Assembly: GCA_028532985.1 (NCBI GenBank)
Contig: JANCIK010000010.1
Coordinates: forward strand, 1,550,001 to 1,614,000
Reading direction: 5' to 3'
Source of the DNA: Stropharia rugosoannulata
Taxonomy: Eukaryota; Basidiomycota; Agaricomycetes; Agaricales; Strophariaceae
DNA: 64,000 nt
Every line of letters begins with the position of its first letter. Within the stretch, counting starts at the first letter, position 1. A model generated the notes under the pieces. The model was given only the letters and a program-made list of their open reading frames with translations. It had not been told where the DNA came from and did no database searches. Both the position numbers and the translations under genes were made by a program. This document shows, piece by piece, positions 22,284 through 33,621 of this stretch.

Positions 22284-23199
22284 GCCTGTAATTAAGAAAA
22301 GTAAGCCCAATTGTAGCAATGTTCATGTTAATCGGGGACTGCGCTGCGGACTTTATTGGACAGTGCCGTAGTCCATGCAGGTCTTCGTGCGCTACAGCTA
22401 TGATCTCATGTAATTTTGCACCTTATGTTCGCTGTCCCCACTACCGTAGTGTCCACAGTGGTGACCAAGGGTAACTTTCTTGTAGTGTTCAATGACGTAT
22501 TCCAATGTTTTCAAAGTCAGGAATACTCCACGAATATACGTTTCACTTACCGGTGAACAACTTGACCATTAATTAAGTTATACTCCACTTTATATCAAGA
22601 CCACATAAAACCAAGTTGTAGCTTGTCGTAGCATGATTGCGTCGCTAGAGCACTGCAAGGTACAACATCTTAGAACAGGTCTCGGTCGGTTTTCGGACCT
22701 TGATGTTATTGATGACAACGAGAAGCCATGATTAATGAGCCAAGCGACCACTCTGAACCTCGACCATCCAGACCAGCCCAAACATAGTTTATCGCAAGAT
22801 GTTTTAGCAAGATATTCCGCCTCATTCTGCCCCAAAATTATAACGTGCTCGAGATAAGTGCTTAATACCCCAAAACGCTGCGTGAGCCGCATCGATGCAG
22901 CACGCGTTTCATGAACACATGCCCGTGCCATCAGGAAGGAGAGTTTCGCTTGCAACGGTGCAGGAGGCATCGTTCATTAGTACGCACCGAGATAGTCTTA
23001 GCCAAGGTACCAGATAATCCCATGAAGCCACACACTTAGCCTGCCGCACACGAACAATGAGGCGTCGCAGGGTCTCCGTATGGGACACCATTGTTTAACA
23101 AATAGAAATACCACCCAGTGGCTTACTCTCCCACCTAAACAAAGCCTCCTTGCTACGAACCTCCAGCTACTGTATCATAAAACACGACCACGAACACAA
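22284..23199. other. Intergenic region
   Basis: No gene recognised. Minus-strand frames at 22590-23091 are open but carry no family motif and have no start or splice context. Confidence 0.5.
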
Positions 23200-24473
23200 A
23201 TGCTGAAAGCATTCAAACTCAAGGAATACAACCTCGAGCCCATCTTTGCGGAATGGAAAGACGGACCCGTCTTTATGGGGACTGGGAAGAAAGACCTACC
23301 AGTCGAAGAGTGGCTCGAGAAAATCAAAGAGGGATGTGTAGCTCGCGGTGTACCCGAGGAGTACTGGTACAAGGTCGCTCAGCACTTCATGGGACCCAAG
23401 GCCCGCGCTAGGTAAGCTATCTCGTTTTATTTCGAAGTAACCGCTAACTGGGTCATTTAAACCAGATTGGAGGAGCTGAAGCAAGTCATCTTGAAGGTCA
23501 ATGGCGGTAAGTATCGCTGGACCTGGAAAAAATTCAAGGTTGCGGTGTCGAACATGGGCTGTGAGTTGTCTGCGAGCCATCTGGGCCTGATTATCAAGGT
23601 CTTGGCTAACTTAAGCGATCTGTATCTTTAGGGGACATCGATGCAGATAAGAAGGAGACGATCAAGGTGCAGGGCAAGAGCTCGGGGCTCTGGTTCAGGC
23701 GCAAGAAAGACACGATCGCACCAAGTATTAGCACCAGCTCCGCAGATTCAGTGGACTCTCATGTCGCAGAGTCTTCGTCGAATCCTCGGGCGCCATCTCG
23801 ATCGAACTCACTATGGTTTACGATGAAGCCGCAAGTTGAAGAGCCCGAAGAGATCATGTCGGAGGAGGTAGCCAAGGACATGAGCCGTCCGCAAACAACT
23901 CGATCGGCCACTATCGCCAACTTTTGGCCGGCTCGAAAGAGCACGAAAGACGAGAAGGATCTGCCTCAGAGACCGGGTCACCCCGCCGCCAAGTCTGATA
24001 CCGCTGTCGCCACTCGCAAAAACACCCTTGCCAAAAAGCAGCAGACGCAAGTAGTCCCCAGCCATCCTCCGATTCGGTCAGATACCTCTGAGAGCAGCGA
24101 AGGTAAGGTGTCTTCCTCCTTGATTAAGCACGCGATAGCTAAACATGCCGTATTTCCAGTTATAGCGACGACGCAGGCACCGGCATGGCTCCTGAACGCA
24201 TGCACTGCTCTTGAATTCATCACGAACGAACACCCGAAGGCTATGAGCATTCTGAGTGCAATCCTTATCACTGCAGGATCCATCCCTTCTATGCCGGCCA
24301 TTGCAGCAGGTGCGGGAGGAGCAATTCTATCTTCCAGCGCAGCACATGCCATAGGTGCGATCGCCATCGGAGTCGGCCAAGCCATAAGCGCAGGCGTTGT
24401 TAATGGACAGAAGAATGGCGATGGGGGTCACGGGGGGGCAGCACCTGGTGCTGGTCACGGTGGACATCATTAG
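23200..24473 (+). CDS. Uncharacterised basidiomycete protein with Ala/Gly-rich hydrophobic C-terminus
   Basis: Three exons (23200-23411, 23466-23560, 23632-24473) give 382 residues; intron phases match. Residues 1-120 look folded and conserved, with aromatic-rich motifs EWKDGPVFMGTGKKDLPVEE and GGKYRWTWKKFKVAVSNMGW. Residues of about 125-265 are low-complexity, Ser/Lys/Pro-rich and probably disordered. The last 90 residues hold a long small-residue hydrophobic stretch (MSILSAILITAGSIPSMPAI, then AAGAGGAILSSSAAHAIGAI) that could insert in a membrane. The tail is Gly/His-rich. The hydrophobic block recalls the Ifi-6-16 family of membrane proteins, but that is only a pattern resemblance. An upstream in-frame ATG at 23080 exists; I prefer 23200 because the conserved part starts there. 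Confidence 0.7.
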
Positions 24474-24762
24474 GAGCGGTCGGGGAAGATAAGTTTTTGT
24501 AATCGAACCTCGTGTATTATTCTAGGTGTACTTTATTATTGCCTTGGGGCTACTGTAATCGTCGTATGCATTGATAGAGTAGAATTATTATTCTATATAT
24601 TAGATTTGCGGATGGTTGGCGTATATGCGAGGTCTTGTTAGAACTGGGAATTGTTAGGAAGACGTATCATAATCCGTCCACAATAGCGGGATGTGGCATG
24701 CATGAGCGGCCTCGACGGACACGTTAGATTTACAATAGGATGGCGGAAGTTTGATGTCCAGA
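24474..24762. other. Convergent 3' flanks
   Basis: Short AT-rich gap between two converging genes. Nothing else seen. Confidence 0.5.
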
Positions 24763-25885
24763 TCATTGCAGATGTGCTTGAAATCCTGCGGCAGGGGTGC
24801 TGAAATCGAGAGTCGGTGGCGCTTTCCCGTTGAGTGATAGTCCTGAGCGTTAGGTTAATTATGATGACAGGTTTACGGAATTTTTGACTTGCGAAGAAAG
24901 AAACCTGCGCGCTGTGAAGGAACAGCCGGTCTTCAGGTATCGCAGTTATCGAAAGCAATGTGTCTTTCAGAGGTTTTCGACAGTATAGTGAATCACCCAG
25001 AATAGGAGCTGATAGCATTGTCATTTTTCTGAAGTATAATACTAAAGATCAACCTTGCCAACCTTGTAGCACCTTCGACAGGTGTATCCGCAGCTGGTGT
25101 TTATTCCCTGTTATTAGGTCAAGCTCTAGAAGAGATACAGGAGCTTTTGGCTACAAAGAAAATAAGGACTGGCAGAGATGGTGAGAATTGTAGTCTCACA
25201 GAAGACGAAAGCAGCTTCCAGCTCGTTCGAGCAGTTTTCCCAGTGCTGTGGATCTCTGCGCGGCCGTCCGAATAGAGTATAGGGTCATTGATTTCACCCT
25301 CAGCGGTCTGAAAGGTTTTATCCCCTCCGCGAACAAGAGCCAAATAGGTTTTTTTCACGGTGCCTTGCTGAAACTGGACAGCCATGGATTGAGCCGACGA
25401 ATGAGAAGCGGGTACAATCAAGCAGCCCGTTGTCATCTACCAGACCTGTCAGCATTTTTACTCAGAGATGTGAATGCCTCGTCAGAACTTTATCAAGACG
25501 GTGGACGGGTCGAAGCTCGAAGGGTGGAGGGTACCAGCGGGAGATGTCTATTGCAACGAGTCATATTAGATGTTCAGGGTAAAGGTAAGTTCACGACCAA
25601 TAGTGCAGCCATACCTTCGAAAACATGATTCAAAGAAGCATGATCTCGCTTTGACTAAAGAGAGCTGGATGTCAGATAGCTCGATCGGCCACAGGTTTCA
25701 AAAAGCACTTTGGACGAATTGAACGAAGTTGAATTATTGAGCTGGCAGACCAGGCCAGGCGGTTTATTTAGTACGATGGTCTTGTGGTCCGCATAGACAA
25801 CATGATATTTTGACCATGATGACCCCAATTCTCGAAGGCGTCGATAGATGTTTTGCTGTGAAGTGCGCAAGAACGGAGAAGTCAT
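24763..25885 (-). CDS. RluA-family pseudouridine synthase
   Basis: The gene is spread over several short exons, read from 25885 down to the stop at 24763. The N-terminal exon has VVYADHKTIVLNKPPGLVCQ, the family's NKP-G motif. The next carries WYPPPFELRPVHRLDK, and after an intron comes MTTGCLIVPASHS. Together these give the catalytic HRLD-K-x-T-x-G signature with the nucleophilic Asp. Later exons give YLALVRGG, a KHQLRIHLSK segment (family RTHQIRVH) and PILGDSLYC, then the C-terminal RLFLHSAQVSFF and LNGKAPPTLDF. The family converts uridine to pseudouridine in rRNA, tRNA or mRNA. A mitochondrial or nuclear site is possible; I see no clear targeting peptide. The long single-frame ORFs in the region are intron read-throughs. 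Confidence 0.85.
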
Positions 25886-26156
25886 TTTGGTAACTTAAAG
25901 CGCAATGAACGCTGGGAATTTAATTGTGGGCAAATTGTCGGTATTTGCAGCTGTTTTATTCTCGAGAAGCGCAAGAAAAACGTCAATATGCAGCCTCACT
26001 AAGTACAATCCAACCACTGGCAAGTTCAACTTGAGTTTAGCTAATGAGTTACGCAGGCTGAACAGCATACTAATTTAATTACAATTTTTGAATTACAAAT
26101 TGAAATACCAGTACAGTCGTCCTGCCACCAGGACAGGGGAAGAAAAATAATAAGTA

Positions 26157-27743
26157 TCAATCGTCTAATTCGTCCACTTCGTCGTCCACAGGTACATCAG
26201 AGTCTTCTGTGGGTCCACCGACGAAATCATTCTCTATAATACCGACGGCCATTTCAAGCGCTGCTTTAGACATCTTGGGCATGGCACCAGGCTGTAAAAG
26301 TGGGTGATTTTCGGGATTCAGCTTGTCGTCTTCCGTGTCGTTTTCAGAACCCTCTGCGTCAACTTCTTCGCCGTCCTCTTCTTCGCCGTCTCCTTCGCCG
26401 ACTTCCCCTTCATCTGAGCTCTCATCCGTTGAAATTTCAGAACCGTCTAAATCAGAAACACTCGCTGCAAAGTCTTCGTCCTCCGAGTCAGATCCTTCCA
26501 TTAGTGTCCTAATGGTTAGCGGACCAGAAACAATATTGGATCTGCTAGTCTTTTCCTGCTCTTCTGTCAATGGAGGCGCACCCAGGGGACGTCCAAACAG
26601 ATGTCTGTGGTTCCTCACCCACTCATTGATGCCCTCGCGTTCTTTCCCGTCAACCATTCCGAATTCCGTCTCCTCGCCCGTATCTTCATCTTCCTTGTTC
26701 TCGTCTCCTCCAGGGGAAGCAGGACGCCGTGTGAGGATAACAGTACAGGTGCGTCCACTTCCAACGATGCGCAGCCCGTCAGTCCTGCCGAGCAAATCCT
26801 CTACTGGCCAGAACTCGCATGGCTTGCTCTCACCCCACAGAACTCCTTCCTTTGAAAACCATAAGTTGCCGGCCTTTGCTGCCCGGTAAGCCTCGACGCC
26901 TGGGATTCCATCCGAGTTGGCACCCCGACCGATACCCGGGCACGCGCTTTTAAATGCAGTTACAGACGGCTCAATGACGGGAACATTGATGTGCATGAGG
27001 AAATCATGTAGGAAAGGCAGGGTGTCGGTCGCTTTCGGAGAGACGAATATGGCAGGCTCGGACGCGGCAATGTACGACGTCGTGGTGAAGGGTGCTGCGG
27101 GTGTGGCGTCAACGCCAAATATCACTTGTTGGTTTTCGGACGCCACGCCAGGGACGACCTTCCCTTTGTCGGGCACATCAGAAGAGAGAAGAATGACCGT
27201 CCAGTGAGGCTTCGACTTTCCACGCGTCGGCACGATAAATGCGCGTTTGATGGATGATCGCGGAATGGTAGCTTCAATTGCACGCGATGAGGGGTTAGTC
27301 AGGGTGATTACAGTCGTCGTAATGGTGATATCGACTTTTTTGCGGACAGGAGATGTAGCAGACAGGGCATGTAAGGTATATAAAGGTTTGCCGGTATCGG
27401 TAGACTCAGCACTGTCAGTCTTCGGGGTGGCAGGTGACGGGGATATGCGCTGTTTCTTGCTCTGGGACAGGTCAACAGCTTCGTCCTCTCTGGGCCTTTT
27501 CTTCTCAGTTCCATTCGGTAGCAATGTAGACAGTGCAGTTTGTGTGGCTCGCTGTTTTTCAAGCCACTGTTCCTGTACCGTTTTCGAAGTGTCGGCTGCA
27601 TATTCACCTCCCGAGAGAAATCGGACGAGATTCTCCAGCACTATCTCATTAGCTGGAGTCGCACAAAAGCTGCGAATTTTCTGCGCGATCTCAGAGGGGA
27701 GAGTCGGCATAATAGCCCGCAAGTATAACGATTCGGACGCCAT
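26157..27743 (-). CDS. Rtt106-like histone chaperone
   Basis: An uninterrupted 528-codon ORF. The N-terminal 80 residues are helical. A nuclear-localisation-like KKRPREDEAVDLSQSKKQR follows. Residues of about 130-350 read as tandem PH-like beta domains of the Rtt106/Pob3 type (VDITITTTVITLTNPSSRAI; IKRAFIVPTRGKSKPHWTVI; RIVGSGRTCTVILTRRP). The last 110 residues are extremely acidic (DSEDEDFAASVSDLDGSEIS, then EGDGEEEDGEEVD), the usual histone-binding tail. Yeast Rtt106 deposits acetylated H3-H4 behind replication forks and silences chromatin. SSRP1/Pob3 would be longer at its N-terminus, so Rtt106 fits better. It is intronless, unlike its neighbours. The divergent neighbour starts about 90 nt upstream. 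Confidence 0.82.
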   Translation of the reverse strand: MASESLYLRAIMPTLPSEIAQKIRSFCATPANEIVLENLVRFLSGGEYAADTSKTVQEQWLEKQRATQTALSTLLPNGTEKKRPREDEAVDLSQSKKQRISPSPATPKTDSAESTDTGKPLYTLHALSATSPVRKKVDITITTTVITLTNPSSRAIEATIPRSSIKRAFIVPTRGKSKPHWTVILLSSDVPDKGKVVPGVASENQQVIFGVDATPAAPFTTTSYIAASEPAIFVSPKATDTLPFLHDFLMHINVPVIEPSVTAFKSACPGIGRGANSDGIPGVEAYRAAKAGNLWFSKEGVLWGESKPCEFWPVEDLLGRTDGLRIVGSGRTCTVILTRRPASPGGDENKEDEDTGEETEFGMVDGKEREGINEWVRNHRHLFGRPLGAPPLTEEQEKTSRSNIVSGPLTIRTLMEGSDSEDEDFAASVSDLDGSEISTDESSDEGEVGEGDGEEEDGEEVDAEGSENDTEDDKLNPENHPLLQPGAMPKMSKAALEMAVGIIENDFVGGPTEDSDVPVDDEVDELDD

Positions 27744-28154
27744 TTTTCAATAAGCTAAAGATTCTGCGTGGTAAGGCCTTCGAAAATAGTTATCATTGTA
27801 TTTCTTACCTATTCAACTTGATTCTTGTCTCCGAGATGAGTGTGCGCAGGGCTGTACCGTTTTCGCTGGTCCGTGTTGAAGGACCGAGCTTGAGTGGCAC
27901 TGCGTCCAACGTCGGCCATCAACACAGAGACTTTACCACGCATATGCTCGCGCTCAACCACAACCCACCGCTCAACACTTCCTAGGACTACCGCTCTTCA
28001 TACCTACCGGACTGTATCTCATGATATGTCCAGCATCTTTCTCTTCAAAAAATGCAAAGCCATCGCATTCTGCCACTGCAAGCGGTTAAGCATGACATCT
28101 TACTTGCATCTCACCTCTTATAGCAGGTGGCAGGCCTCACATCAACCTTTGACT

Positions 28155-28163
28155 TTTCGAAAG
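28155..28163. repeat. 9-bp target-site duplication TTTCGAAAG, left copy
   Basis: It flanks the left TIR directly and is repeated in the same orientation at 29316-29324. Confidence 0.8.
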
Positions 28164-29315
28164 TAGACCGGTGACCGTTCCCTCTAAGAGGCAAGTCACG
28201 CCCGGAGGGCCCTCGTAGAGGGACCGGTACACTTCGTAAAAATTTGACGGGGTTGTTCCAACTGTCAAAAACGTAAGCAAGGCAATCACCGAATTCCCTT
28301 AAAAGGAGCTGTTTTGAAAATAGAGACGGTCCGGGGAAAGCGATGTCACCCCAGTAGTCACCTAGAGCGCGCGCGGGCGTCATGTACCTAGCTTACAGCT
28401 TATAAACACCATGTCAGCTTACAAGAGGTCATCTAATAAGGCCATATTCAAAGTACAAAAGCAACGCGCTAACGAAAATGTGGCGCCCGCAACTATGGAC
28501 ACCGGAATAGGGCGCTTTGGCGCTGTGTCACATAGTGCGCCTACAGCCGCTCCATCTCATTATGAGCATGCGCCTGCGCCCCTTCATCCGGCCGCTTCGA
28601 ATATATGGCTGTCAGCTCAGGAATTCTTACATCTGCCACAATGGGCTCCTCAAAACCTAATCAGTCCAGATATTTATCTAGTACAATATTACCCTTCCAA
28701 TACTCCTACCCCCAGCTATCCAGAGAAATTCTTGGGACCCTCGGCATATGCACCACTTGAGTTTATATAAGTGATATATTATACATACTGTATATATTGA
28801 ACAAATATATGCGTAGGTCTGATGATACTACATATGCCGAATCAAGTTTACAGCCCTTGGTGTCACCTCCAGACGAGTCTGCATAGAGGTATACACCTTT
28901 CAATGGCCTCAAGAATCCGACTTCAAACCCCTCAATGTTCTGTGATAGTTTTCTGATTGACGTCAAAATGACCCTTTCTACCAATTCCTTTTCGCAGGAC
29001 GTTGATCCGAAATTTCGATGTCTGAGCTGTCCATTATGGTGTACAAAGTAAGATATCGACTAATGAGAGACGCGTCGCGCGACGTGTCCCGTACGGGGCA
29101 CGCTCGGTCACAATAGGTCACAGAAAGGTCACCAGTGACCTCTCCCGGACCGTTTCTATTTTTAAAGCAGCTCCTTTTAAGGGAATTCGGTGATTGCCTT
29201 GCTTACGTTTTTGACAGTTGGAACAACCCCGTCAAATTTTTACGAAGTGTACCGGTCCCTCTACGAGGGCCCTCCGGGCGTGACTTGCCTCTTAGAGGGA
29301 ACGGTCACCGGTCTA
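28164..29315. mobile_element. Mutator-like (MULE) non-autonomous element with long TIRs
   Basis: A 1,152-bp element. The arms 28164-28340 and about 29139-29315 are inverted repeats starting TAGACCGGTGACCG. They are identical for about the first 148 bp and then show a few mismatches. Long TIRs plus a 9-bp target duplication are the hallmark of Mutator-like elements. No transposase is present; the interior holds one 119-codon ORF. Both arms are open in the outside-in direction (shared peptide LREFGDCLAYVFDSWNNPVK). Because one sequence occurs twice in opposite orientation, that ORF is likely fortuitous. Confidence 0.82.
28411..28770 (+). CDS. Hypothetical ORF carried inside the MULE
   Basis: 119 codons starting MSAYKRSSNKAIFKVQKQ. 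It has a basic N-terminus, then a Pro/Ala/His-rich middle and a Tyr/Pro-rich end (DIYLVQYYPSNTPTPSYPEK). It is not a transposase and shows no motif I know. It may be a fragment of a captured host gene, as MULEs often carry, or simply a chance ORF. Confidence 0.3.
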   Translation: MSAYKRSSNKAIFKVQKQRANENVAPATMDTGIGRFGAVSHSAPTAAPSHYEHAPAPLHPAASNIWLSAQEFLHLPQWAPQNLISPDIYLVQYYPSNTPTPSYPEKFLGPSAYAPLEFI

Positions 29316-29324
29316 TTTCGAAAG
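29316..29324. repeat. 9-bp target-site duplication TTTCGAAAG, right copy
   Basis: Exact direct copy of 28155-28163. Confidence 0.8.
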
Positions 29325-29461
29325 CTGCTTATTTAAGAGCCTTCCGACCAAATGTCTCTATTCTTGCGTAGTTTTGTCAGGCAGTTCATACCCTTGCAGA
29401 TTTGCGATCTACCGAAGCCGAGGCCCTCAAGCTCGAGCTTCAAGCCCATTACAAATCCTGA

Positions 29462-30844
29462 AGATTGAATAGATCCAGTTCTCACTACGTTATACTCTCC
29501 ACTGTTGCCCTCTCCTTCAGCTCTGCCAAAAGTTATGGATATCGGCCGGAGACTTTTGAAGCATCTTCACAACGCCTCTCACGATATTATTGGGGAAATA
29601 CGGGAGGCTTTAAAGCTATTTGTGCTATCTGTGGTTCAACCAGCTGGTTCCAAAAACAACATCACAAAGCCGTGGCTGAATATACTTCTTCAAGCACGAC
29701 ATATCATGACATATCTTCGCGTATGTCTAAGCGATTTTTATGATGTTTCAACGACCTGTCAAGCCCGTCGACTGCGATCGACCTAACGGTCTTGGAAGAA
29801 GGAAATAACGTTTTTTTTTTTCACATGTTGATAAGTATGGTACAAATTGGGTCAAGGCTATGAATAAAGGGATTCCTCAAGCTCAATGCATCAAGTACTC
29901 TCACTGTTGTGGCTTTCGCTGACTGCCACAAGTGGCACTAAATCAGAAGATGATGCCTTTAATGCCAAATTCATTTGAGATACTGGAGGACGCTGGGCGC
30001 TGGGTTTTCATACTCCATCGAAATCAATGTCTGCTCGATTCTTCTCTATTCTGGAACCTAATACCTGCTTCCGAACCACGCCTTGAAGTCGATACATCAT
30101 GGGTCGAATTCACGAGGATTTGGGACAAACCTGGAATCCCACTGCTTACTCAGGATCCTGACAACAAAACATCTCATTCAATTGCGATACCATTGGAAAT
30201 TCTAATCAAACGTCTTGTCTGTTGCTGTTATCACCTCAGCCTGGCTGGGCACGCTTGATTTCACCCATATTGTCCCGCCATTGACATGTCTACATTATTC
30301 CGACACATTCTCATTATGATATCATTTCACGAGTCAACGCTCTTTCACGACATGTATCAATTTTCTCGGATGATAGTGACAGCTGATCTACGAAGCCGTG
30401 TAGTATGAGAAGAATAGCGCTATTTCGAAACAGCGTTTTCACTTATCCATACGACTGGTATTAGCTGTAAAAATAGTCCCTTTTTCAGCAGGCTCACCTA
30501 TTCCATTTTGGGCCAACACGAATGGTAAAAGGCGTGTTATACAGGCCAAGAGGCTCGGAATGTGGGCGTGCATTGTCTGACACACGTTACTATAGCTCGC
30601 CAATCATCTCAAAACTTTACAACTCGAATCCGCGGATGGACGGCGCTGTCCGGCGGTAGCTGACTATCTATGACAATTTGATCCTCGTTTGGCTGTAAGA
30701 GCGATGCCCAAGAGGAGGTAACGATCGCACATATACTTGGAACTGACCCAAAGCACAGGTTCATATCGAGGCGGGAAACTTTAGTCTTTCAAGCGTGCAT
30801 AAAAGGGAGAGCAACGCCATGTTCACGCGTCTCAGGACTTCCCG
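29462..30844. other. Region with weak ORFs only
   Basis: Plus-strand frames at 29505-29786 (LKHLHNASHDIIGEIREALK) and 29932-30258 (WNLIPASEPRLEVDTSWVEF) have protein-like composition but no known domain and no clear splice links. They may be remnants of a decayed gene. A TATA-like CATAAAAGGG at about 30797, just before the amidohydrolase ATG, is probably that gene's promoter. Confidence 0.4.
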
Positions 30845-32437
30845 ATGATTACTCCCTTCTTAAGAGTTCTCCCTTTCGTTCTCTTGTCTCTGTCAACTTG
30901 TGCCCAGGCACGGAAATGGCGGGATACCGGTACGGGCTTCATTGTATTGGAGGAAGCATGGACGACACCTGAACTCCTCGGTCAACTACCGTAAGAGACA
31001 TACTATCGCCTCCCGCAAGAATGTGTCGGCTGATCCTTGTACACCTGCAGAAATGCTACTGCCCCTCCACTCGGTGGGTTATATTCTAACAACGCGGCTA
31101 CTACGAATAAATTTACAGAGGAACATGTTGGATAGGAGTTACATTTTCCCAGCTCCAAGCCAACTTGCTCGATATCCATAATCAACGCCTTCAAGGTATG
31201 GACAACAATAATGTAGACTTTGTACGAGTTTCAGATGCTTTTACTTGCAAATAAGATCCAATGAATCGTTCAATATAGATGGTGCTTTCGTGCTCTGCGC
31301 CGTGCATTCAGGGCATCGCTGATCCGCAAACGGCAGCGGAAATGGCAGTCACGGTGAACAATAAACTAGCTGCCGATATAGCCAATAACACAGAGAGATT
31401 CGGTGGATTCGCATCGTTGGCAATGCATAATGCGACCGTCGCAGCTGCCGAGCTAACACGGGCAGTGAAAGAATTGGGCTTTCTAGGTAATGTTGCATCT
31501 ATCTATTCGTAACTAGCTTTCCATATCTCGAATAACAGGGGTGCTTCTAAACGACTATCAGCAGTCGGGATCGGATGGGCGTAAGGCGCATATATCTAGC
31601 TTTTCGTATACCTGATATTCATATTTTCCAGTGACCCCTCTGTACTATGACCAGCCTGAGTATGATATCTTCTGGCAAACGCTGTCAGAACTAGACGTTC
31701 CATTGTACCTCCATCCACGCAACGATGTTCCATTTATCCAGACTTTCCAATACTCTCATGCACCTTTTCTTATTGGCCCTGCACAACAATTTGCTGCTAC
31801 TCTGTCCGGGCATATTCTAGGGTACGACCTTGTTGTATTCCACGCATTCATGCACAAATTTCTAATGTCAACATTTTCTAGCATCGTTGTCAATGGTGTA
31901 TTTGAGTGAGTCTCCCACACAGAAATGCTACCTGAATGGAAGGAGACTTATCGAACTTGAAGCCGTTTTCCTAAAGCAAAGCTAATTGTGGGCCACTTCG
32001 GGGAACGAATTCCCTCGGACCTCATCCGCATAGAGCAACGTAAGACTATTAGTGCCACTTAAAACCTCACCGATTCTAAGCAGATACATGATAGAGCTCC
32101 TCAAGCAACTGCCGTTTGGGTTATCCATCAAAAAGAATGTTACACAGTATTGGCAGGAGAACATCTTTGAGACGTCTTCTGGCAACTTCGCGACCAACCT
32201 CCTAAAGTTCCATATCGAAGAGATAGGGCTAGACAGGATCATGTATTCCATTGACTATCCCTATGTGTGTACCGTCTTTTTCTCTTATTGTACGTTTCCA
32301 ACTCGTGTAACAAACAGGTTAATATGGCAGACGCAACTTCATGGATTGACACTCTACCTCACGGTGTCTTGGATCAACAGGACTTCTCTGCATTTTCTCG
32401 CGGGCTCGCCATTGAGCTCCTTCATTTGAATGATTAG
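30845..32437 (+). CDS. Secreted amidohydrolase-2 family (metal-dependent hydrolase/decarboxylase)
   Basis: ATG 30845 opens a signal peptide (MITPFLRVLPFVLLSLSTCA, then QA). Short exons follow. FIVLEEAWTTPELLGQLP is the start of the TIM-barrel domain. QGIADPQTAAEMAVTVNNKL, RFGGFASLAMHN, DVPLYLHPRND (a family metal-site LHP), KLIVGHFGERIPSDL (GH) and RIMYSIDYPY (family catalytic Asp near SxDYP) follow in order, with the stop at 32435-32437. This matches the Amidohydro_2 family that includes gamma-resorcylate and 2,3-dihydroxybenzoate decarboxylases and ACMSD. The reaction is probably non-oxidative decarboxylation or hydrolysis of an aromatic acid, here outside the cell or in the secretory route. 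The exact substrate cannot be read. Many small introns make the exon map approximate. Confidence 0.85.
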
Positions 32438-32638
32438 GAAAGAATGTCAAGAGCATGCGTTGGTTAGGTAGGCCCATATTATCATAATCTTGGCTGTTAC
32501 AAGATGTCTGCGATTTCGATATTATGGAATATAAAAATTATCCTGTGTTATATACAATGGGCTACTTTATCTTGCCCTTGAAATTCATCTGTTGTACATC
32601 TTGGACTATAAGGAGCAAGTATATCAACTCCTGCAGCG

Positions 32639-33621
32639 TCAATGCGCTTTGTCATATAAATTAATTGCGGAAACGATATCATCTGGGGTCGGCTTGTTAG
32701 CCATAGCATGGACTTGTAGACGTAATTCGTCGTGCAGGAAATTGTGCGTAGTCGGGCCAATGGCTGCTACTTTAGCTTTCTGTGATGTAGACGATGTTAT
32801 GTCGTTGAATGCTTCATCGAAATTAAAGAAGTTACGCAGAGTCGGCATCACGAATGCTGCTGCTGAAGGCGCGAAAAAAACAATCCACCAGAGATTGTTT
32901 GCTGTGAACTAGTCAACCATTGATTCAGGACATGAAAGAGATTGGTAACATACTTGGAGGCGAAGATATTGCTGCAGACAATGCGTCTGGGAAGGAGGTC
33001 GATCCATGGGTTTCGTAGACTTGTAACGACTGCAGCGAAATTCCTCCTTCCGCTAACAAACGGGACAACGTATCCGTATTTTTATCGCCCGTCAGATAAA
33101 GTAGCTTAACTGGTGGTTTGCCGCGGAATTCGCTCAAAATCAATGGTGCAAGGTTAGCAGCAGAGCCAGTTGTCTGTCCCCTTATTTCTGGCATGCCAAT
33201 TCCGATATGGCTATAGGTAGATAGAACATTTTGCAGTGCCATCGCGGAAGAGTTTCCTACGACGTAGAATGGAACGGAGGCCCAGCTTGCTGTACGCCAG
33301 TCTCAAAAGCATGTATGGACGGGAAGTAGGTTTTCACGGACCTACATCCGAACTAGCGCTCTCCTGCAATTCTTGCAGGGCCTGTCGCCATGCGTCGCAT
33401 GATCTTTTGCTCGTAATGAGTACGCCACTGATGCTTTGAGGGCCAGGTCCTAATCTGATCATGTTTTTCAAGTTCGCGATATTTGTATAGTGGGTCTCCA
33501 GCACGGGCACCGAAACAGAGTCGTAACCTGAAGCTCTAAACGCAGCTTCATAGCGGTCGACTGGATCATCGGGCGGTTCTCTAAGAAGAAGTATCTTTCC
33601 GATAGGTGTAGAGGTCGACAT
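32639..33621 (-). CDS. HEM4: Uroporphyrinogen-III synthase
   Basis: Starts at ATG 33621 and ends at 32639 over three or so exons. Family blocks appear in order: ILLLREPPDDPVDRYEAAFR, VPVLETHYTN, GVLITSKRSCDAWRQAL, then after an intron SWASVPFYVVGNSSAMAL, RGKPPVKLLYLTGDKNTDTL, LQSLQVYETHG and, in the last exon, WWIVFFAPSAAAFVMPTL and VAAIGPTTHNFLHDEL. The enzyme closes hydroxymethylbilane to uroporphyrinogen III with inversion of ring D, the fourth step of haem synthesis, in the cytosol. The two-lobed architecture and length (about 280 residues) are normal. The gene lies head to head with the citrate carrier, about 220 bp apart, sharing a promoter region. Confidence 0.9.

Larger units (their letters stand above)
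27836..29461 (+). pseudogene. Probable small host gene split by a Mutator-like element
   Basis: From ATG 27836 a short exon (to about 27868) can splice by GTCCGT..CACAG to a 130-nt open exon. That exon encodes a basic N-terminus and a hydrophobic segment (FLGLPLFIPTGLYLMICPA). A GTTAAG donor near 28086 opens the intron in which, or just past which, the transposon sits. Past the element, a frame ending STEAEALKLELQAHYKS with stop at 29459-29461 joins in phase. If the transposon and one 9-bp duplication are ignored, the flanks also read through openly (LTSTFDFSK then AAYLRAFRPNV). This suggests a mitochondrial-type small protein, but I do not recognise it. The exon structure is tentative; the gene could survive if the element lies in an intron. 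Confidence 0.35.

Noticed and set aside
22590..23091. Minus-strand ORFs with EAEYLAKT, resembling the end of a copia RNase H
   Set aside because: Only a few residues match; stops break the rest, and there are no other copia motifs nearby.
28111..28383. ORF over the left MULE arm
   Set aside because: The same peptide is encoded by the inverted right arm, so it is a by-product of the terminal repeats rather than a gene.
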